Assembly: GCA_009733775.1 (NCBI GenBank)
Contig: WOGZ01000054.1
Span: forward strand, 62,001-126,000
Direction of reading: 5' to 3'
Length of the DNA: 64,000 nucleotides
Origin: Alectoria sarmentosa
Lineage: Eukaryota > Ascomycota > Lecanoromycetes > Lecanorales > Parmeliaceae
The translations under genes were made by a program, and so were the position numbers. The notes beneath the pieces are model-generated. The model was not told the DNA's origin and did no database searches. It saw only the letters and a list, made by a program, of their open reading frames with translations. The stretch's first letter is position 1. Every line of letters starts with the position of its first letter. This document shows, piece after piece, positions 25,621 through 35,859 of the stretch.

Positions 25621-26219
25621 GATATTGATTTACGAAATTTGAAATAACAAATATCGTTTGGGTCGTTAAAAAAATTCGATATATAATCGAAACATTTGTT
25701 TATTGCATAATCATTTATATCGATCATTTTGTTATCATTTTCATAATTCGTTAAATAAATTTGAACATTACGTTTATCGAGAAATTGAATTTACGTTTAA
25801 TTCATATTTTTAAATATTTATAACGTTTTCGTTTTGATATAAGATATAAACTTGATAAAACGAATATTATATTTGATACACTTTTCAAATTAACAAATAA
25901 GAAATTTCGTCTTAAAATTAATGAATTCTTTAACGCTTTATTTATAATGCGTTATTTTTTAATTAATTTCATTAAAATGAATTTAGATTTTTGATAATGT
26001 CTTTTATTAAAATATTAAAAAGAATCGAAATGAAAACGTGTTATGCGCATAATGTTGAATAACGAGATTTTTAAAAAAAATGTTATTAAATTATCTTATC
26101 GCGTTATAAATAATTTATTCTATTTCGACGATAACGAGAAAGGTTTACATTTTTATAATTTTTCGATTATGAAAACAAAAGTTTTCAAATTTATTTATAA
26201 TGAAATAAGTTATTTTGAT

Positions 26220-26780
26220 TATGTTCGCACACATAAGCGTTTCACGAAAAAATTATATATCTTTAAAATAATTATCAAATTTCATGAATTTATTCATTAT
26301 TATTCACATTGTTAATTTAATCAAACTCTTCAACATAAATTTTATAATTTTTTTAAATTTATTTATTCGTCGATAAGATCGTTTCACACTTTTATTATTA
26401 ATTTCATTTTAACGTTATCAAAATCATCATTAAATAATTTCGATTATTTAATGTTCGTTATTAATAAATTCTTTAAAATTATCATTTATATATTTGATAA
26501 AAACATTTAATTCGATAAAAAATGAGTTATTCGATTATTAAATCGCTTAATAAAACTCAATTAAAGATTATTTTATATTATTATTTTTGATCGAGATCGT
26601 AAATTCGTGAGCGAGATTTGAAAAAAGATATTTAAAAATTTTAAAATCGATCTTTTTTATTTTATTATTTGATATTCGCAAACAAATGAAATGTTTGAAC
26701 GTTTCAATTAAATCGTCGAAATAACATTATAATATTATATTGTCACATTAAAGAATTTTCGTTATTAACCCAAGATTTTT
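26220..26780 (+). pseudogene. element D integrase relic
   Basis: The block begins with the H-H-C-C zinc region, reading IKFHEFIHYYSHC at about 26275-26313; the second Cys pair is only partly preserved. It continues ...FHTFIINFILTLSKSSLNNFDYLMFVINKFFK..., then FDRDRKFVSEIWKKIFKILKIDLFYF (26586-26663), the second catalytic Asp region of gypsy integrases, and YSQTNEMFERFN, the Glu region ('HPQTDGQSERxN' type). In this copy the Gly before the Glu region reads Glu and several Pro are Phe or Ser, all transition-type. In-frame stops occur. Confidence 0.85.
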
Positions 26781-26979
26781 ATTAAAATGTTAATAATATT
26801 AAATAATTTTATTAAATATAGCTTCATCGCATAAGCACTTACCCAAATTCTTTATAATTTTAAAACATATAAAACATTTGATTTATTGAGAATTAAGGAT
26901 CTTGATTTTGTTATTCAAACATTAATTTCGTCAATTTCGTTATTTCGTATAATATCGACTTTTATTATAATAATATACT

Positions 26980-27310
26980 TTATCACCAAAAGTGTTATTA
27001 AAATAACATAAAAAGTTTTTGTTCAAAAAACTTTTATTCATCGTGAAAAAGATTCTCGTAAAATGATGTCGTCATTTAAAATCGTTATTCTTATTATGAT
27101 TCTTATAATTCGATAAAAAAATCTTGCTCGTCGTGAGAAAGCTTTTTGTTTTATCATCAAAAATGTTATCAAAATAATATAAAAAACTCTCGTTTAAAAT
27201 TTTTTTACTCGTCGTGAAAAAGCTCCTCGTAAAATAATGTCATCATTTAAAATCGTCATTTTTATTATAATTTTTACAATTCGATAAGAAAATTCTTCTC
27301 ATCAAACGAC
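26980..27310 (+). repeat. 171-bp tandem duplication inside element D
   Basis: Two copies of a segment beginning TTATCACCAAAAGTGTTAT (26980) and TTATCATCAAAAATGTTAT (27151), each with CGTCGTGAAAAAG- and CGTAAAATGATGTCGTCAT-type blocks. The period of 171 bp is a multiple of three, so the duplication kept the reading frame. It sits between integrase and the chromodomain-like block. The copies differ mainly by transitions. Confidence 0.8.
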
Positions 27311-27479
27311 TTTTTAAAAAATGTTAATTCTTAATATAATTTTCGTTACGAAAATAACATTTTTATCGACGATTATAAATGAATATAAATCTTTATATAT
27401 CGATGTTAAGAATATTATTATTTTCGTCTCATTAAAAATAAAAAAATATTATAATATTAAACATTAATTTCAGTTTTTT

Positions 27480-27930
27480 AAAATTAACGATTTCATAAAT
27501 TTACGATTTCATAAAAATTATAACGTTTTTATTATTAAATTCAAGAAGTTGAATTTATAATTTATAAAATCTTTCAAAATTATCGAGAGAATCAAACGTT
27601 TTGTTTATAAATTCGAATTATTAATAAATATAAGAATTTACGACATTATTTCGATAACACATTTAAAACTTATTATCAATTTCATCGAGGATTTATATTA
27701 TCGTCGTCGTTTATTTGTTTTTATTATGATAATTAAAAGCGAAGAGGAATATAAGATCGAGAAATTATTATAAAAATAAAATACTCATCGTAATTAAGAA
27801 TGATCGATTCAATATTTGATACGATGATTTGATTATGAATCAGAAACAGATATATGAGAGTTGAAATGTGAGTTGTTACGACATATAAAGAAAATCGTCG
27901 AGAGTTATAAGATTATCAATAATTACGTCG
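27480..27930 (+). pseudogene. element D C-terminal chromodomain-like relic
   Basis: After the tandem duplication the frame gives KKLNL..FTKSFKIIERIKRFVYKFELL..., the GPF/Y-type tail of fungal gypsy integrases. At 27741 follow EEEYKIEKLL and then SIQYLIR.FDYESETDI.ELKCELLRH, the core of a chromodomain (E-Y-x-V/I-E-x-I/L, Y-L-V-K/R-W, x-T-W-E). The two expected Trp codons are now stops (TGG to TGA or TAA), a RIP product. In intact chromoviruses this domain directs integration to methylated-histone chromatin. Confidence 0.75.
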
Positions 27931-28111
27931 CATTACTTATGAGAATTGAAAGGTGATACGATTACGAAAGTTTATATTTTATTAAAAGTTGTTGCTTGCT
28001 TATACGAAAGTTATCATCGAAAACCGCTTTTTAATCACGGAAATTCTTGTTATATTTACGATGTTATACATTTGACATCGAGACGATATCTTTATTCTTG
28101 TTAATGACATT

Positions 28112-28298
28112 TATTATAATTATGACGATTTTTCGACGAGCATATAATCTTAACAAGATATTTTTTTTATTGAACAAATTTCGTTGCCAAGCAAATAACT
28201 TAACAAAATATTTTAATAATAGATTTCTCAATAATAGAAACCAAGTTTATTACACACTCTCAAATTAATGTATATATTAAACTCCCACCACCTTAACA
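28112..28298 (+). repeat. element D 3' LTR
   Basis: 187 bp, collinear with 20775-20961. The first bases read TATTAT instead of TGTTAT (terminal G to A), then TATGACGATTTTTCGACG, ending CACCTTAACA. It is followed by TSD ATTAT (28299-28303). No clear polypurine tract is visible before it. Confidence 0.88.
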
Positions 28299-28303
28299 AT
28301 TAT

Positions 28304-29287
28304 TATAATTTTAAAAAAATAAGTATTATTCAACTTTAAAAGAATAATCATCATTCGTGAAATTAATTCAATATCATTATTTAATAACTTTAAAAAAGCA
28401 ATTTCATTGATTTTCACATTTCGAATGATCGATCGAATTTATTCGCAAAATCTCAAATATTAATCTTGACGTTCGTTCATCGCGAACAAATTTCGACTTA
28501 TCAAAATTCAATTTAAAGTTAATTTATCATTATTATTATTATAATCACAAACTTTACGAACATCTATTCAAAAGATTTATATTTATATGCGATTCAAATT
28601 TGAAAATAATATCGTTATTCAAAAAATCGCTATCATCAAATTTGTTTAATTATTCACAAAAAAATTTCAACAATATGACTTTCAAATGCTTTCAAATGTT
28701 TTTAAACGTTATCACAATTATTATATTTATGCTTTTAAACGTCATTATCACCATTATTATCGTCGCAATATATCAATCGCAATTTATATACATTTTATCA
28801 ATTATTATTGTCAAGCATTAATGTTTTAAAACGATTTATAAGTTTTACGATCGATCGCATGCATGCATATACAATTCGAAATATTTCGTTTAATCGAAAA
28901 ATTTACTTTCACATATATTCATCGATCGTATATTATTCGATTTTTGATATACATTAAATAACCTGCAAATAAATTTGTCAGAAAACGATTTTTCGTCAAA
29001 AAGTGGATTTTTTTTTATGTATCATCGTGACGAATATGTTTAAAAGAACATAATCGTTTTCAAATTTCGATTTTTTCTTCGAATTTTCATTATTTTTATT
29101 CGATTTTGAACATCGCGAATTTCGAATTTCATATTTGAAATTTGAGTGTCTTAAGGGATATAAAGGGTGATAAAAAGGATATGAGATGTTTTCACGCTTA
29201 CAATTCGACGTTACGATTCACTTTTGCTACCCGACGTTAGTTTTTTCACTCTTATAATTCGAAGTTCAGATCGAAAAAGACTCGAGC
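28304..29287 (+). other. shared 3' non-coding segment (copy in C)
   Basis: The continuation of element C after the D insertion. It carries TTCGAATGATCGATCGAAT, GATCGCATGCATGCATATAC, GTCAAAAAGTGGA, TTTAAAAGAACATAATCG and ACATCGCGAATTTCG, in the same order as in B1. The open frame at 28600-28821 is not conserved in the other copies and is probably fortuitous. Confidence 0.7.
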
Positions 29288-29296
29288 GAAGGGGGA
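29288..29296 (+). other. element C polypurine tract
   Basis: GAAGGGGGA directly before the 3' LTR. The B elements have GAAGGGGAG (B1, 36905-36913) and GAAGAGGAG (B2, minus strand of 52537-52545) at the same place. It survives RIP better than its surroundings. Confidence 0.85.
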
Positions 29297-29432
29297 TGTT
29301 GAAATTCGGGTCACGTGACGCCAAGCCTTGGCGGTCACGTGCGCACATTTAATGCGCCCGTATATAGATCGCTCTTTCTTCCGTAATACTCTGAAAGCAA
29401 TACAACTAAGTGTCCTACTTTATATTTTGACA
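29297..29432 (+). repeat. element C 3' LTR (intact)
   Basis: 136 bp, TGTTGAAATTCGGGTCACG... to ...TATATTTTGACA, followed by TSD GATGC. It contains GTCACGTGAC, CGCCAAGCCTTGGCG, GGTCACGTGCGCACA and a TATATAGATCGC stretch that may be a TATA box. It is far richer in G/C than the internal region. Confidence 0.93.
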
Positions 29433-29437
29433 GATGC

Positions 29438-29694
29438 GATTGAATGAAATATTTTATAAATTTATTCTCTTTGTGCTTTGCATAAAATTCTCAACGATGC
29501 GCATTGTAAGCGGATTTTTAAAAAAGAAAATCAAAGTTGCGCGTTTTGCGTTTGTTAAAATTTTGATCGATACGCATTATATGCGCGGAAAGTTTAAAAA
29601 TGAGATAATTACGCATTTTCATCTTGTCTTCAAATTTTTAATATATTTTAACAATTTGTAATTGCGCATTATACTATGTTGCCACCCTTACAAG
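29438..29694. other. unassigned sequence right of element C
   Basis: This continues the 3668-4791 flank after the C insertion. An open frame of 75 codons lies at 29434-29661 (plus) and begins inside the TSD. It contains ATGCGCATT-type repeats, shows no family motif, and is probably not a gene. Confidence 0.4.
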
Positions 29695-29906
29695 TTTTCC
29701 GTTTGATAAACAGCCGTTTGACAATCGATGTTCAGCTAATTAACAACCGCTTCTCATCGATTGAGCAGCCGTTGTTCATCGATTTAAAATCGGTTATTAA
29801 TCAATTAAACATCGACTGTCAAGCGATTAAAAAATGGTTTGAAAATAAATGAAAAATTATTATTTTTCATTAAAATTAACATCGGTTTTAAACAAGTCAT
29901 TCGCAG
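29695..29906. repeat. degenerate fold-back-like repeat, part left of B1
   Basis: Sequence less mutated than its surroundings, built from variants of CAGCCGTTGTTCATCGAT and CAATCGATGTTCAGC. The same motif family fills 48215-48400, 49780-49930 and 50445-50780. The part right of B1 (37027-37290) continues it, since CGCAG is duplicated on both sides of B1. Confidence 0.55.
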
Positions 29907-30019
29907 TGTTGAAATTCAGGTCACGTGACACGGGCGCATGCGCCCGTAGCATAGGTCGCACTTTCCTCCATAGCACTCTTAGATTAATATAATTAAATGT
30001 CCTATATCATATTTTCATA
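29907..30019 (+). repeat. B1 5' LTR
   Basis: 113 bp beginning TGTTGAAATTCAGGTCACGT with the perfect palindrome GGGCGCATGCGCCC. The last bases read TTTTCATA where CA is expected (C to T). The PBS GATTATGAACTCGGGCTTAC follows at 30020. Confidence 0.92.
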
Positions 30020-30045
30020 GATTATGAACTCGGGCTTACTCGGCG
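30020..30045 (+). other. B1 primer-binding site
   Basis: GATTATGAACTCGGGCTTAC starts right after the LTR. The equivalents are minus 59420-59395 in B2 (GGTTATGAATTCGAACTTAT) and 61465 in B3 (AATTATGAATTCGAGTTTGC). The GGTTATGA core is complementary to the initiator tRNA-Met anticodon loop, indicating half-tRNA priming as in copia. Confidence 0.75.
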
Positions 30046-30399
30046 ATCGTTATAAATATAATCTATTTATTTATCATTATGGTTATAATTGTTTTTAAAC
30101 ATTTCATGTTTATCGCAATGAGATAATCAGTTATAAAGGTTTTTATTCAATCAATTTTTTTGAGATGGGTAATTCTCATTTGCAAGATGATCTTTGATTT
30201 GATCGATTATGATTCGAAATTTGAGGATTAAAAGTTTCTCAGCTCTCGATGAGCCGAAATTATCCGTTTTTAATCGAAATCGTATGCGATTTATGATTAT
30301 GCGATTGAATCATGATAAGACCTCTATAATATTGCCAACTTCTTTGCGTGAAACACATTAAATAAAAAAAAATACGCTTTTGTTTTTATGACATTTCAT

Positions 30400-32400
30400 T
30401 AAATTGAAGATTTGCATTTTTAATGATGTATCGAGTCAATAAGATAGATTGAATAATTGAATGTTAACATCATTATCAATTTGATCATTATTTGAAACAG
30501 CATAAAATTGATTTTATTATCATTTAAACGTTTAAAAGTTTGTTTGAAATCAAAAATAACAAATTTTATGTGTCAAAGTTAACGTTTTGATTTTAAAAAT
30601 CCTTTAAAAAAAAAGGTTGGGGCTTTATCATCGAATTCTTTATTCATTATTAATAACATCTTATTATCATAATCATAAAGTTTGATTAATTTTAATTTCA
30701 TGATAATAGTCGTCGAAGCGAATATTTTGAGTTCGAATTTTTGATTGAATAACATAAAAAGGGTGCGAATCCTTTAAGAAGATTTACACGTTTATAATTA
30801 TATTTAATATAATCTTAATCGAATTCAACCTTTATTATTAAATTCAAAATCAAATTCTTTATATTATTAACATCATTTTATTGCAATATTGTCGTTTAAA
30901 TTTATCGTTAATTTTCGCATAAACATTTTTTATTGTTATTGCAAAACCTTGAAACACAATAATAACAATTGATTAATATCGATAAGAATTTAAACGACTT
31001 TGACGAAGATTAATAGAGCATTTATTTCATCTTTTTCACATTATCGTCGTGCGATAACGATTTTAAAATCAACGAGAAGCCATTTAACGTCTCAAATGAT
31101 ATCAAAATCTTTGATTTACGCGTTAAAGACAAACGATCTCGTTTATCAATTCCCTTTAAAACGTTCGAATCGTTTTTTAAATCATTATTAAATTTATTCG
31201 TTTCGACGTTTTCTTAGAGCGACACTTTTTAAAGCGATTCTTTCGATTCGTCTTTAATTATGATAAAAAAACTTTCGTTTTCGTTACTTTTATCATTATT
31301 ATCAATTTTTTATATTTTTTCATTTATCTCTCTCGATATCGATGATTAAATTTAACGTTCAAGATGTCGTTGAAAATGTCTTTACGAATAATGAAGATAA
31401 TTTCCCTTTAACCTTTATTATCATTTTGAAATTCATTATCAAATATATCAAATGAAGTGAAAATATCAACGATTGATTAATGTTGAATAATCTTTAATTT
31501 TTTATTAATATCATCAAATTTAAAGTTTACGTGATTATTCGTCAACGTCTTAATTACGTTGATCGTTAATTCATTAAAAAACATAATGAAAATCCTTAAA
31601 TTATGTTAAACGTTATCGATGTTTATTATAAATTTATAAGTTTTGAATTTTATATCGAGCTTGTGCGTTAATTATATAATATTAATATTAATCTCGAAAA
31701 GGGCGTTCGTCAATATGAAAAGAATTTTCGCAAAATCAACGTCGAAATCGTTGATTTAAATGATTTATTATCATTGTCGGAACCTTATCTCATTTAATTT
31801 TTTTTTATGAGACTCGACGAAGTTTACGATGTCTTTATAATAATTTATATTCAAATTTATATATTTTATAATCCGAAAGTAATTAAATTCGATTTGATTA
31901 TTCACGACGTAATGAATAAAGAGCGTCGTATGCTCGCAATCAAAAAAGATGATGTCGTTATGTTCGCTCATCGCAATAATAAAAACAAATAATCTTTTAA
32001 AGGCGGTTTCGACGATTTTGATTTCATTAATCGCGAAACTTATGCTTTTTATAAGATCGTTAATCGTAAATTCAAACATTTCTTTATTAAATGTTAAATC
32101 AAGTTTTTTTATTTAAAATTTAAAAAATTTATGAATGAATAGAAAAAAAAGAAAAAAGCGCAAATCGATATCATTTATGTGAACATTAATGCTTTAAATA
32201 TTAAACGCAAATGTATCGAAAAAGCGTTATTTAACGTTTTCACTTCAAAGAAGAATAATTATCTTAATATCAATATAACGTACGTTTCAAAAAAGAACGA
32301 TTATCTTTATATTCATATAATATTCTTAAACGAATTAAACGATCAAAATCATTCGAATCTCATTTCGAATGATTTTAACATTTTGAATATAATCAATTAA
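30400..32400 (+). pseudogene. B1 gag region relic
   Basis: Plus-strand coding relic between PBS and protease. Legible pieces include 31807-32095, with ...NPKVIKFDLIIHDVMNKERRMLAIKKDDVVMFAHR... and, after a stop, FKGGFDDFDFINRETYAFYKIVNRKFKHFFIKC. The B2 copy of the second piece is recognisable in the same order on its own sense strand. The paired Cys/Tyr residues may be remains of a zinc knuckle, but this is not certain. The open frame 32079-31771 on the minus strand has an equivalent in B2 and is simply antisense to conserved coding sequence. Confidence 0.6.
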
Positions 32401-32449
32401 GCAGATTAAAATGAAAACCTTATTAATTTAATAATGAATTCGAATTTAA

Positions 32450-32790
32450 ATAAACGATTATTATTCGTCAATTTTATGAATCTCGATATTCGAATTATAA
32501 TAAATTTTAATTGCATTCGCCATTTCTTTATCGATTATTCGATATTTATCATTTACATTAAGATTCAATTTCGATTTATTAAAGACATTGAAAACGTTAA
32601 AGTTTAATCTTTTATCTGCGATATCATTAATTTTAATTATAATGTTAATAATAAACGCGTTATTTTAACGATTTTTAATGTTTTACACGTGCTCGATATG
32701 AGCGTCAATCTTTTATCGATTAAAAAGCTTTTAAATATCGACATTAAAATCACCTTTCACAAAAAAGATTATGTTTTAATTTAAAACAAT
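32450..32790 (+). pseudogene. B1 protease region relic (Copia-type)
   Basis: The frame reads KRLLFVNFMNLDIRIIINFNCIRHFFIDYSIFIIYI...YNVNNKRVILTIFNVLHVLDMSVNLLSIKKLLNIDIKITFHKKDYVLI. NFNCIRHFF stands where Copia proteases have DSGCT/A-x-H-I: the catalytic Asp is Asn and Ser is Phe, both transition-type changes. NVLHV-D-x-x-VNLLSIKKL is the conserved downstream block. The protein is inactive as read. Confidence 0.8.
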
Positions 32791-33029
32791 ATCACGTTAA
32801 TCGATATTCGAAATCGCGATTTATTCTTTTTAAACTTTTGAAAAGATAATAATGTTTTAATCGTTTACAATGTTTCTTTGAATTCGATTTATTAATTATG
32901 ATATATTTATATGAGTTATTTAAATTAATAAAATTTCAATAAACTTTTCAATATCGTTATAAATGTGAATTTTTTTAAAAACATCGTCGAGGAATACATT
33001 TGCGAATGTTATATAATGGGTCGTTAAAA

Positions 33030-33770
33030 GACGATTTTTCATAATTCGTTCATAGCGTTCGATACTCTATCGAACGAATTTGTTTATAACGATCTTATTG
33101 AATTTTTGATTTTCATTGATTTCAACGATTGTAAATACTTTGTGACGTTCAAAAACGATTTCATTTATTATTTTGAGATCTATTATATTCATTATAAAAG
33201 TGAAATATTCGTTATATTTTTGCGTTTTAAAATTTATTTGAAATTTCGCGATTATCAAATTAATCGTATTCGTCTCGATAATAAAGACGAATATATCAAC
33301 AAAGCCTTTCTTAAATGTCTCGCTCAAACGAGCATCAAATAAAAATTCATTATTATAAACAATTTCGAAATGAATGAAATCATTGAGCGATTTGATCAAA
33401 TTTTGATAAATAAGATTTATTCAATTCTATTAAATTTCAGTTTTAATAAATTTTTTTGATTTGAAATAATGATTATAATTAATTATTTAATGATGCGTTT
33501 CTTTAACATCAAAATCATCATTATATTTTTCGAAACCTTTTATTATCGTAAATTTATTCTTTTTCATTTGCGTATTATTAATTTCATCGTTTACGTTTTA
33601 AAATATATTTAAAAAAAAATTATAAATAAAAGCGAGAAGTGTATTCTTTTAAATTACGAAAACGAATTCATTTTTCATTTTTATAATTTAATCAAAAAGA
33701 AGATTATTCGCGTTAACGATGTTCATTTTATCGAAAAACGTTCACATTTTATGAAAGGAAATTGAGGCTC
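33030..33770 (+). pseudogene. B1 integrase relic (Copia-type)
   Basis: This begins near FDTLSNEFVYNDLIEFLIFIDFNDCKYFVTFKNDF, continuing YFEIYYIHYKSEIF...FKIYLKFRDYQINRIRLDNKDEYINKAFLKCLAQTSIK (33106-33342), the integrase core with the DNG/KGEY-type second Asp block (RLDNKDEY). After a stop follow MNEIIERFDQIL (Glu region), then NYLMMRFFNIK...FFETFYYRKFILFHLRIINFIVYVLKYI, the 'TPFEAFYGRKPDLSHLR' block typical of Copia integrases. Several Pro codons now read Phe or Leu. Confidence 0.87.
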
Positions 33771-34479
33771 ACGAACCTTTAAACAAACGTTAACGTCTTT
33801 TCGTATCAATATTCGTTATAAAAGAGATATTGAATGAACAACGTATCATTATATTATCAAACGTTGAATTTATAATTTCGATTAAATCGTTAAATCGATT
33901 ATCGTTAACGAATATTTCATCATCAATCGTTAATCGTTTTCAAAGATTTTATTTTATCGTTATGACGATGCGTATGTTTATAACATTTATTAAATTTGTT
34001 ATATCAATTGTCAAATTTATTATCGTTTCCTCTTCATTAATGTCTTCGAAATTTATTAAAATAAGAATTATGCGAAAACATTTCGAGTATAAAATTATTC
34101 AAAAGGTTTTTGATGATCATAAAAATCTCATTATTTCGAATCTTCGTGATTTATCGTTTAATTTTCTAACGAGAATTTTCGTTATCTTTATTTTTCTTAC
34201 AAATCATATTAATAAACCTAATATCTTCGAATTTATAATTTACGAACAAACGATTTTTAACAATCTAATTCGTATGAATTAAAAAATTAACATGCGAAAT
34301 GAGTATAAGTCTCTCATAAACAATAACATTTAATGTCTTATTCAAACGTTTTTAAAGATTCGTATTTTTTGAGATCGTTGAATTTACATTATAAAGCGAG
34401 GTTTCGAAAAGAAAATTATTCATTATAAGATATATTAAATTATTCGAGGATTCGAATAGCAGAAAAATCATGATTATTA

Positions 34480-35000
34480 TAATATTTTCGCGTTAATGAT
34501 AAAACTTATAAATTATAAAACGATCTTTGCGTTTATGACGATTATAAATTAAAATGTGAAATAAATGAACGTCAAAATCGTTTTTCTTTATGATGATGTT
34601 TAAGAGAACATTTATGTTCAATAATTTGACGACTTTAATAAGAATAATATCAAGGTTTATAAATTGAACAAAATCCTTTATAATTTGAAACAGTTTTTTA
34701 AAATCTGATATTAACATTTTTCGATTTATATAAAGAAATTCGATTTTAATCTCATCGAATCGAATAATAATGTGTTTATAAATTTAAAAAAAAAATCATT
34801 ATAACGCTTTATGTCGATGATGTTTTAATTATAAATCGCAATAAAGTCGTTATTAAACGAATCAAAAATGTTTTAAACGTCAAATTTTATATGTTAAATT
34901 TGAGATTATGCGTTTTTTATTTAAACATAATCGTTAAAAGAAATCGTCGTAATGACATTATTCGTTTGAGATAAAAAACGTATATCACACATTTTCTTAA
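34480..35000 (+). pseudogene. B1 reverse transcriptase relic (Copia-type)
   Basis: The palm is legible from 34804: LYVDDVLIINRNKVVIKRIKNVLNVKFYMLNLRLCVFYLNIIVKRNRRNDIIRLR. The catalytic Y-V-D-D at 34810-34821 is intact in this copy, unlike in A and C. It ends in a stop where Gln is expected. Upstream the fingers can be followed in fragments to about 34480. Confidence 0.9.
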
Positions 35001-35775
35001 TCATTTCAAATGTTAAAATCTCATTTTTGTTAATATATTATTCGAAATCAATCGCAAATTAATATTCGTTGAAAAGAATTATATGATTTTTAAAAAGTTT
35101 CATGAAAAGTATTAATTCGTTATGAATTTTCTTATATATATTATATTAAGAATTCGTCTCAATATCGCTTATGTTATCTTTTTAATTAATCGATATTTAA
35201 TTAATTTTATTTCAACGCATTAAAATGCGATTATTCGAATTTTTCGATATTTTAAAAACACGATGCATTACGAATTCGTGTATAAAAGCTTTTTAAAAAA
35301 TTTATTCGATTACATTAATTTTGATTAAATTAAAAACTTAATTCGAAAATTCATCTTCGATTATTTATTTAATTTGAATAATAACGTTATTAATTAATTA
35401 AATAAACGTTAAATTATTATAATATTATTCATTTATGAGATAAAATATATCGATTAAACGCAAATTATTAAAAAAATTATTTGATTGAAAAATTTTTTCA
35501 ATTAACTTTTATGATTTGATGATTCGAATTTCAAGATCATCGTGATTTTTAAAAACAATTAAAACGCAATCGTTCTCGCAAAGAACGCTCAATTTCATAT
35601 TCGCATTAAACACATTAACATCGTTCATCATTTTATGCGCGAAAAAGTCAATGATAATATTATGAATGTTCAATATGTTTTCATTAACAAACAAATGACA
35701 AATAACCTTATCAAAACTTTATGTTTTGACAAGTTTATTACCTTTCGAGATGCCCTTAAAATGAAAACAATTTCA
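35000..35775 (+). pseudogene. B1 RNase H and C-terminal pol relic
   Basis: This continues the RT frame: LRIRLNIAYVIFLINRYLINF, then RIFRYFKNTMHYEFVYKSFLKNLFDYINFD (first RNase H Asp region, YxDxDWA type), FIYEIKYID (Glu region), and HIRIKHINIVHHFMREKVND (KHINI at 35608-35622), followed by QYVFINKQMTNNLIKTLCFDKFITFRDALKM to about 35765. Stops fall mostly at former Trp and Gln codons. The order and spacing match the C and A copies. Confidence 0.88.
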
Positions 35776-35859
35776 CATCATTCATTCAAAATTATCTGAA
35801 TCATTATTTCAGGGAAGACGTTTAAGTCGCTATTATTATTTAACGTCCGCAACTTCAAA

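Larger units (their letters stand above)
20775..28298 (+). mobile_element. Ty3/gypsy chromovirus-type LTR retrotransposon D
   Basis: A complete 7.5-kb element with two 187-bp LTRs and the TSD ATTAT, inserted in the 3' non-coding part of element C. The order on the plus strand is LTR, gag relic, C2H2-like motif and protease, reverse transcriptase (YVDD intact), RNase H, integrase, then a C-terminal chromodomain-like block, LTR. This gypsy order (RT before integrase) contrasts with the Copia elements around it. It is degraded by many in-frame stops. The chromodomain suggests targeting to heterochromatin, as known for chromoviruses. Confidence 0.9.
4797..29432 (+). mobile_element. Copia-type (Ty1/copia) LTR retrotransposon C, enlarged by nested elements A and D
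   Basis: The outer element of the nest. Its LTRs of about 136 bp are at 4797-4887 plus 14513-14558 (split 5' LTR) and 29297-29432 (3' LTR), with TSD GATGC. Its own sequence is 4797-4887, 14508-20774 and 28299-29432, about 7.5 kb, a normal Copia length. The order on the plus strand is LTR, primer-binding site, degraded gag-pol with Copia-type reverse transcriptase and RNase H near 19.6-20.7 kb, shared 3' segment, polypurine tract, LTR. Element A interrupts the 5' LTR and element D the 3' untranslated part. It is inactive: the RT box reads Y-I-N-N and stops are frequent. Confidence 0.9.

Noticed and set aside
28600..28821. 73-codon frame in the C 3' segment
   Set aside because: The frame is not kept in the A, B1 or B2 copies of the same segment, so it is fortuitous.
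29695..29906. CAGCCG/ACATCG motifs considered as tRNA or other structured RNA
   Set aside because: No cloverleaf or conserved loop; the motif recurs with variation in several inverted arrays.
33830..34282. 150-codon plus-strand frame, the longest in the window
   Set aside because: It lies inside B1 between integrase and RT on the sense strand and is best read as part of the degraded polyprotein linker, not an independent gene.
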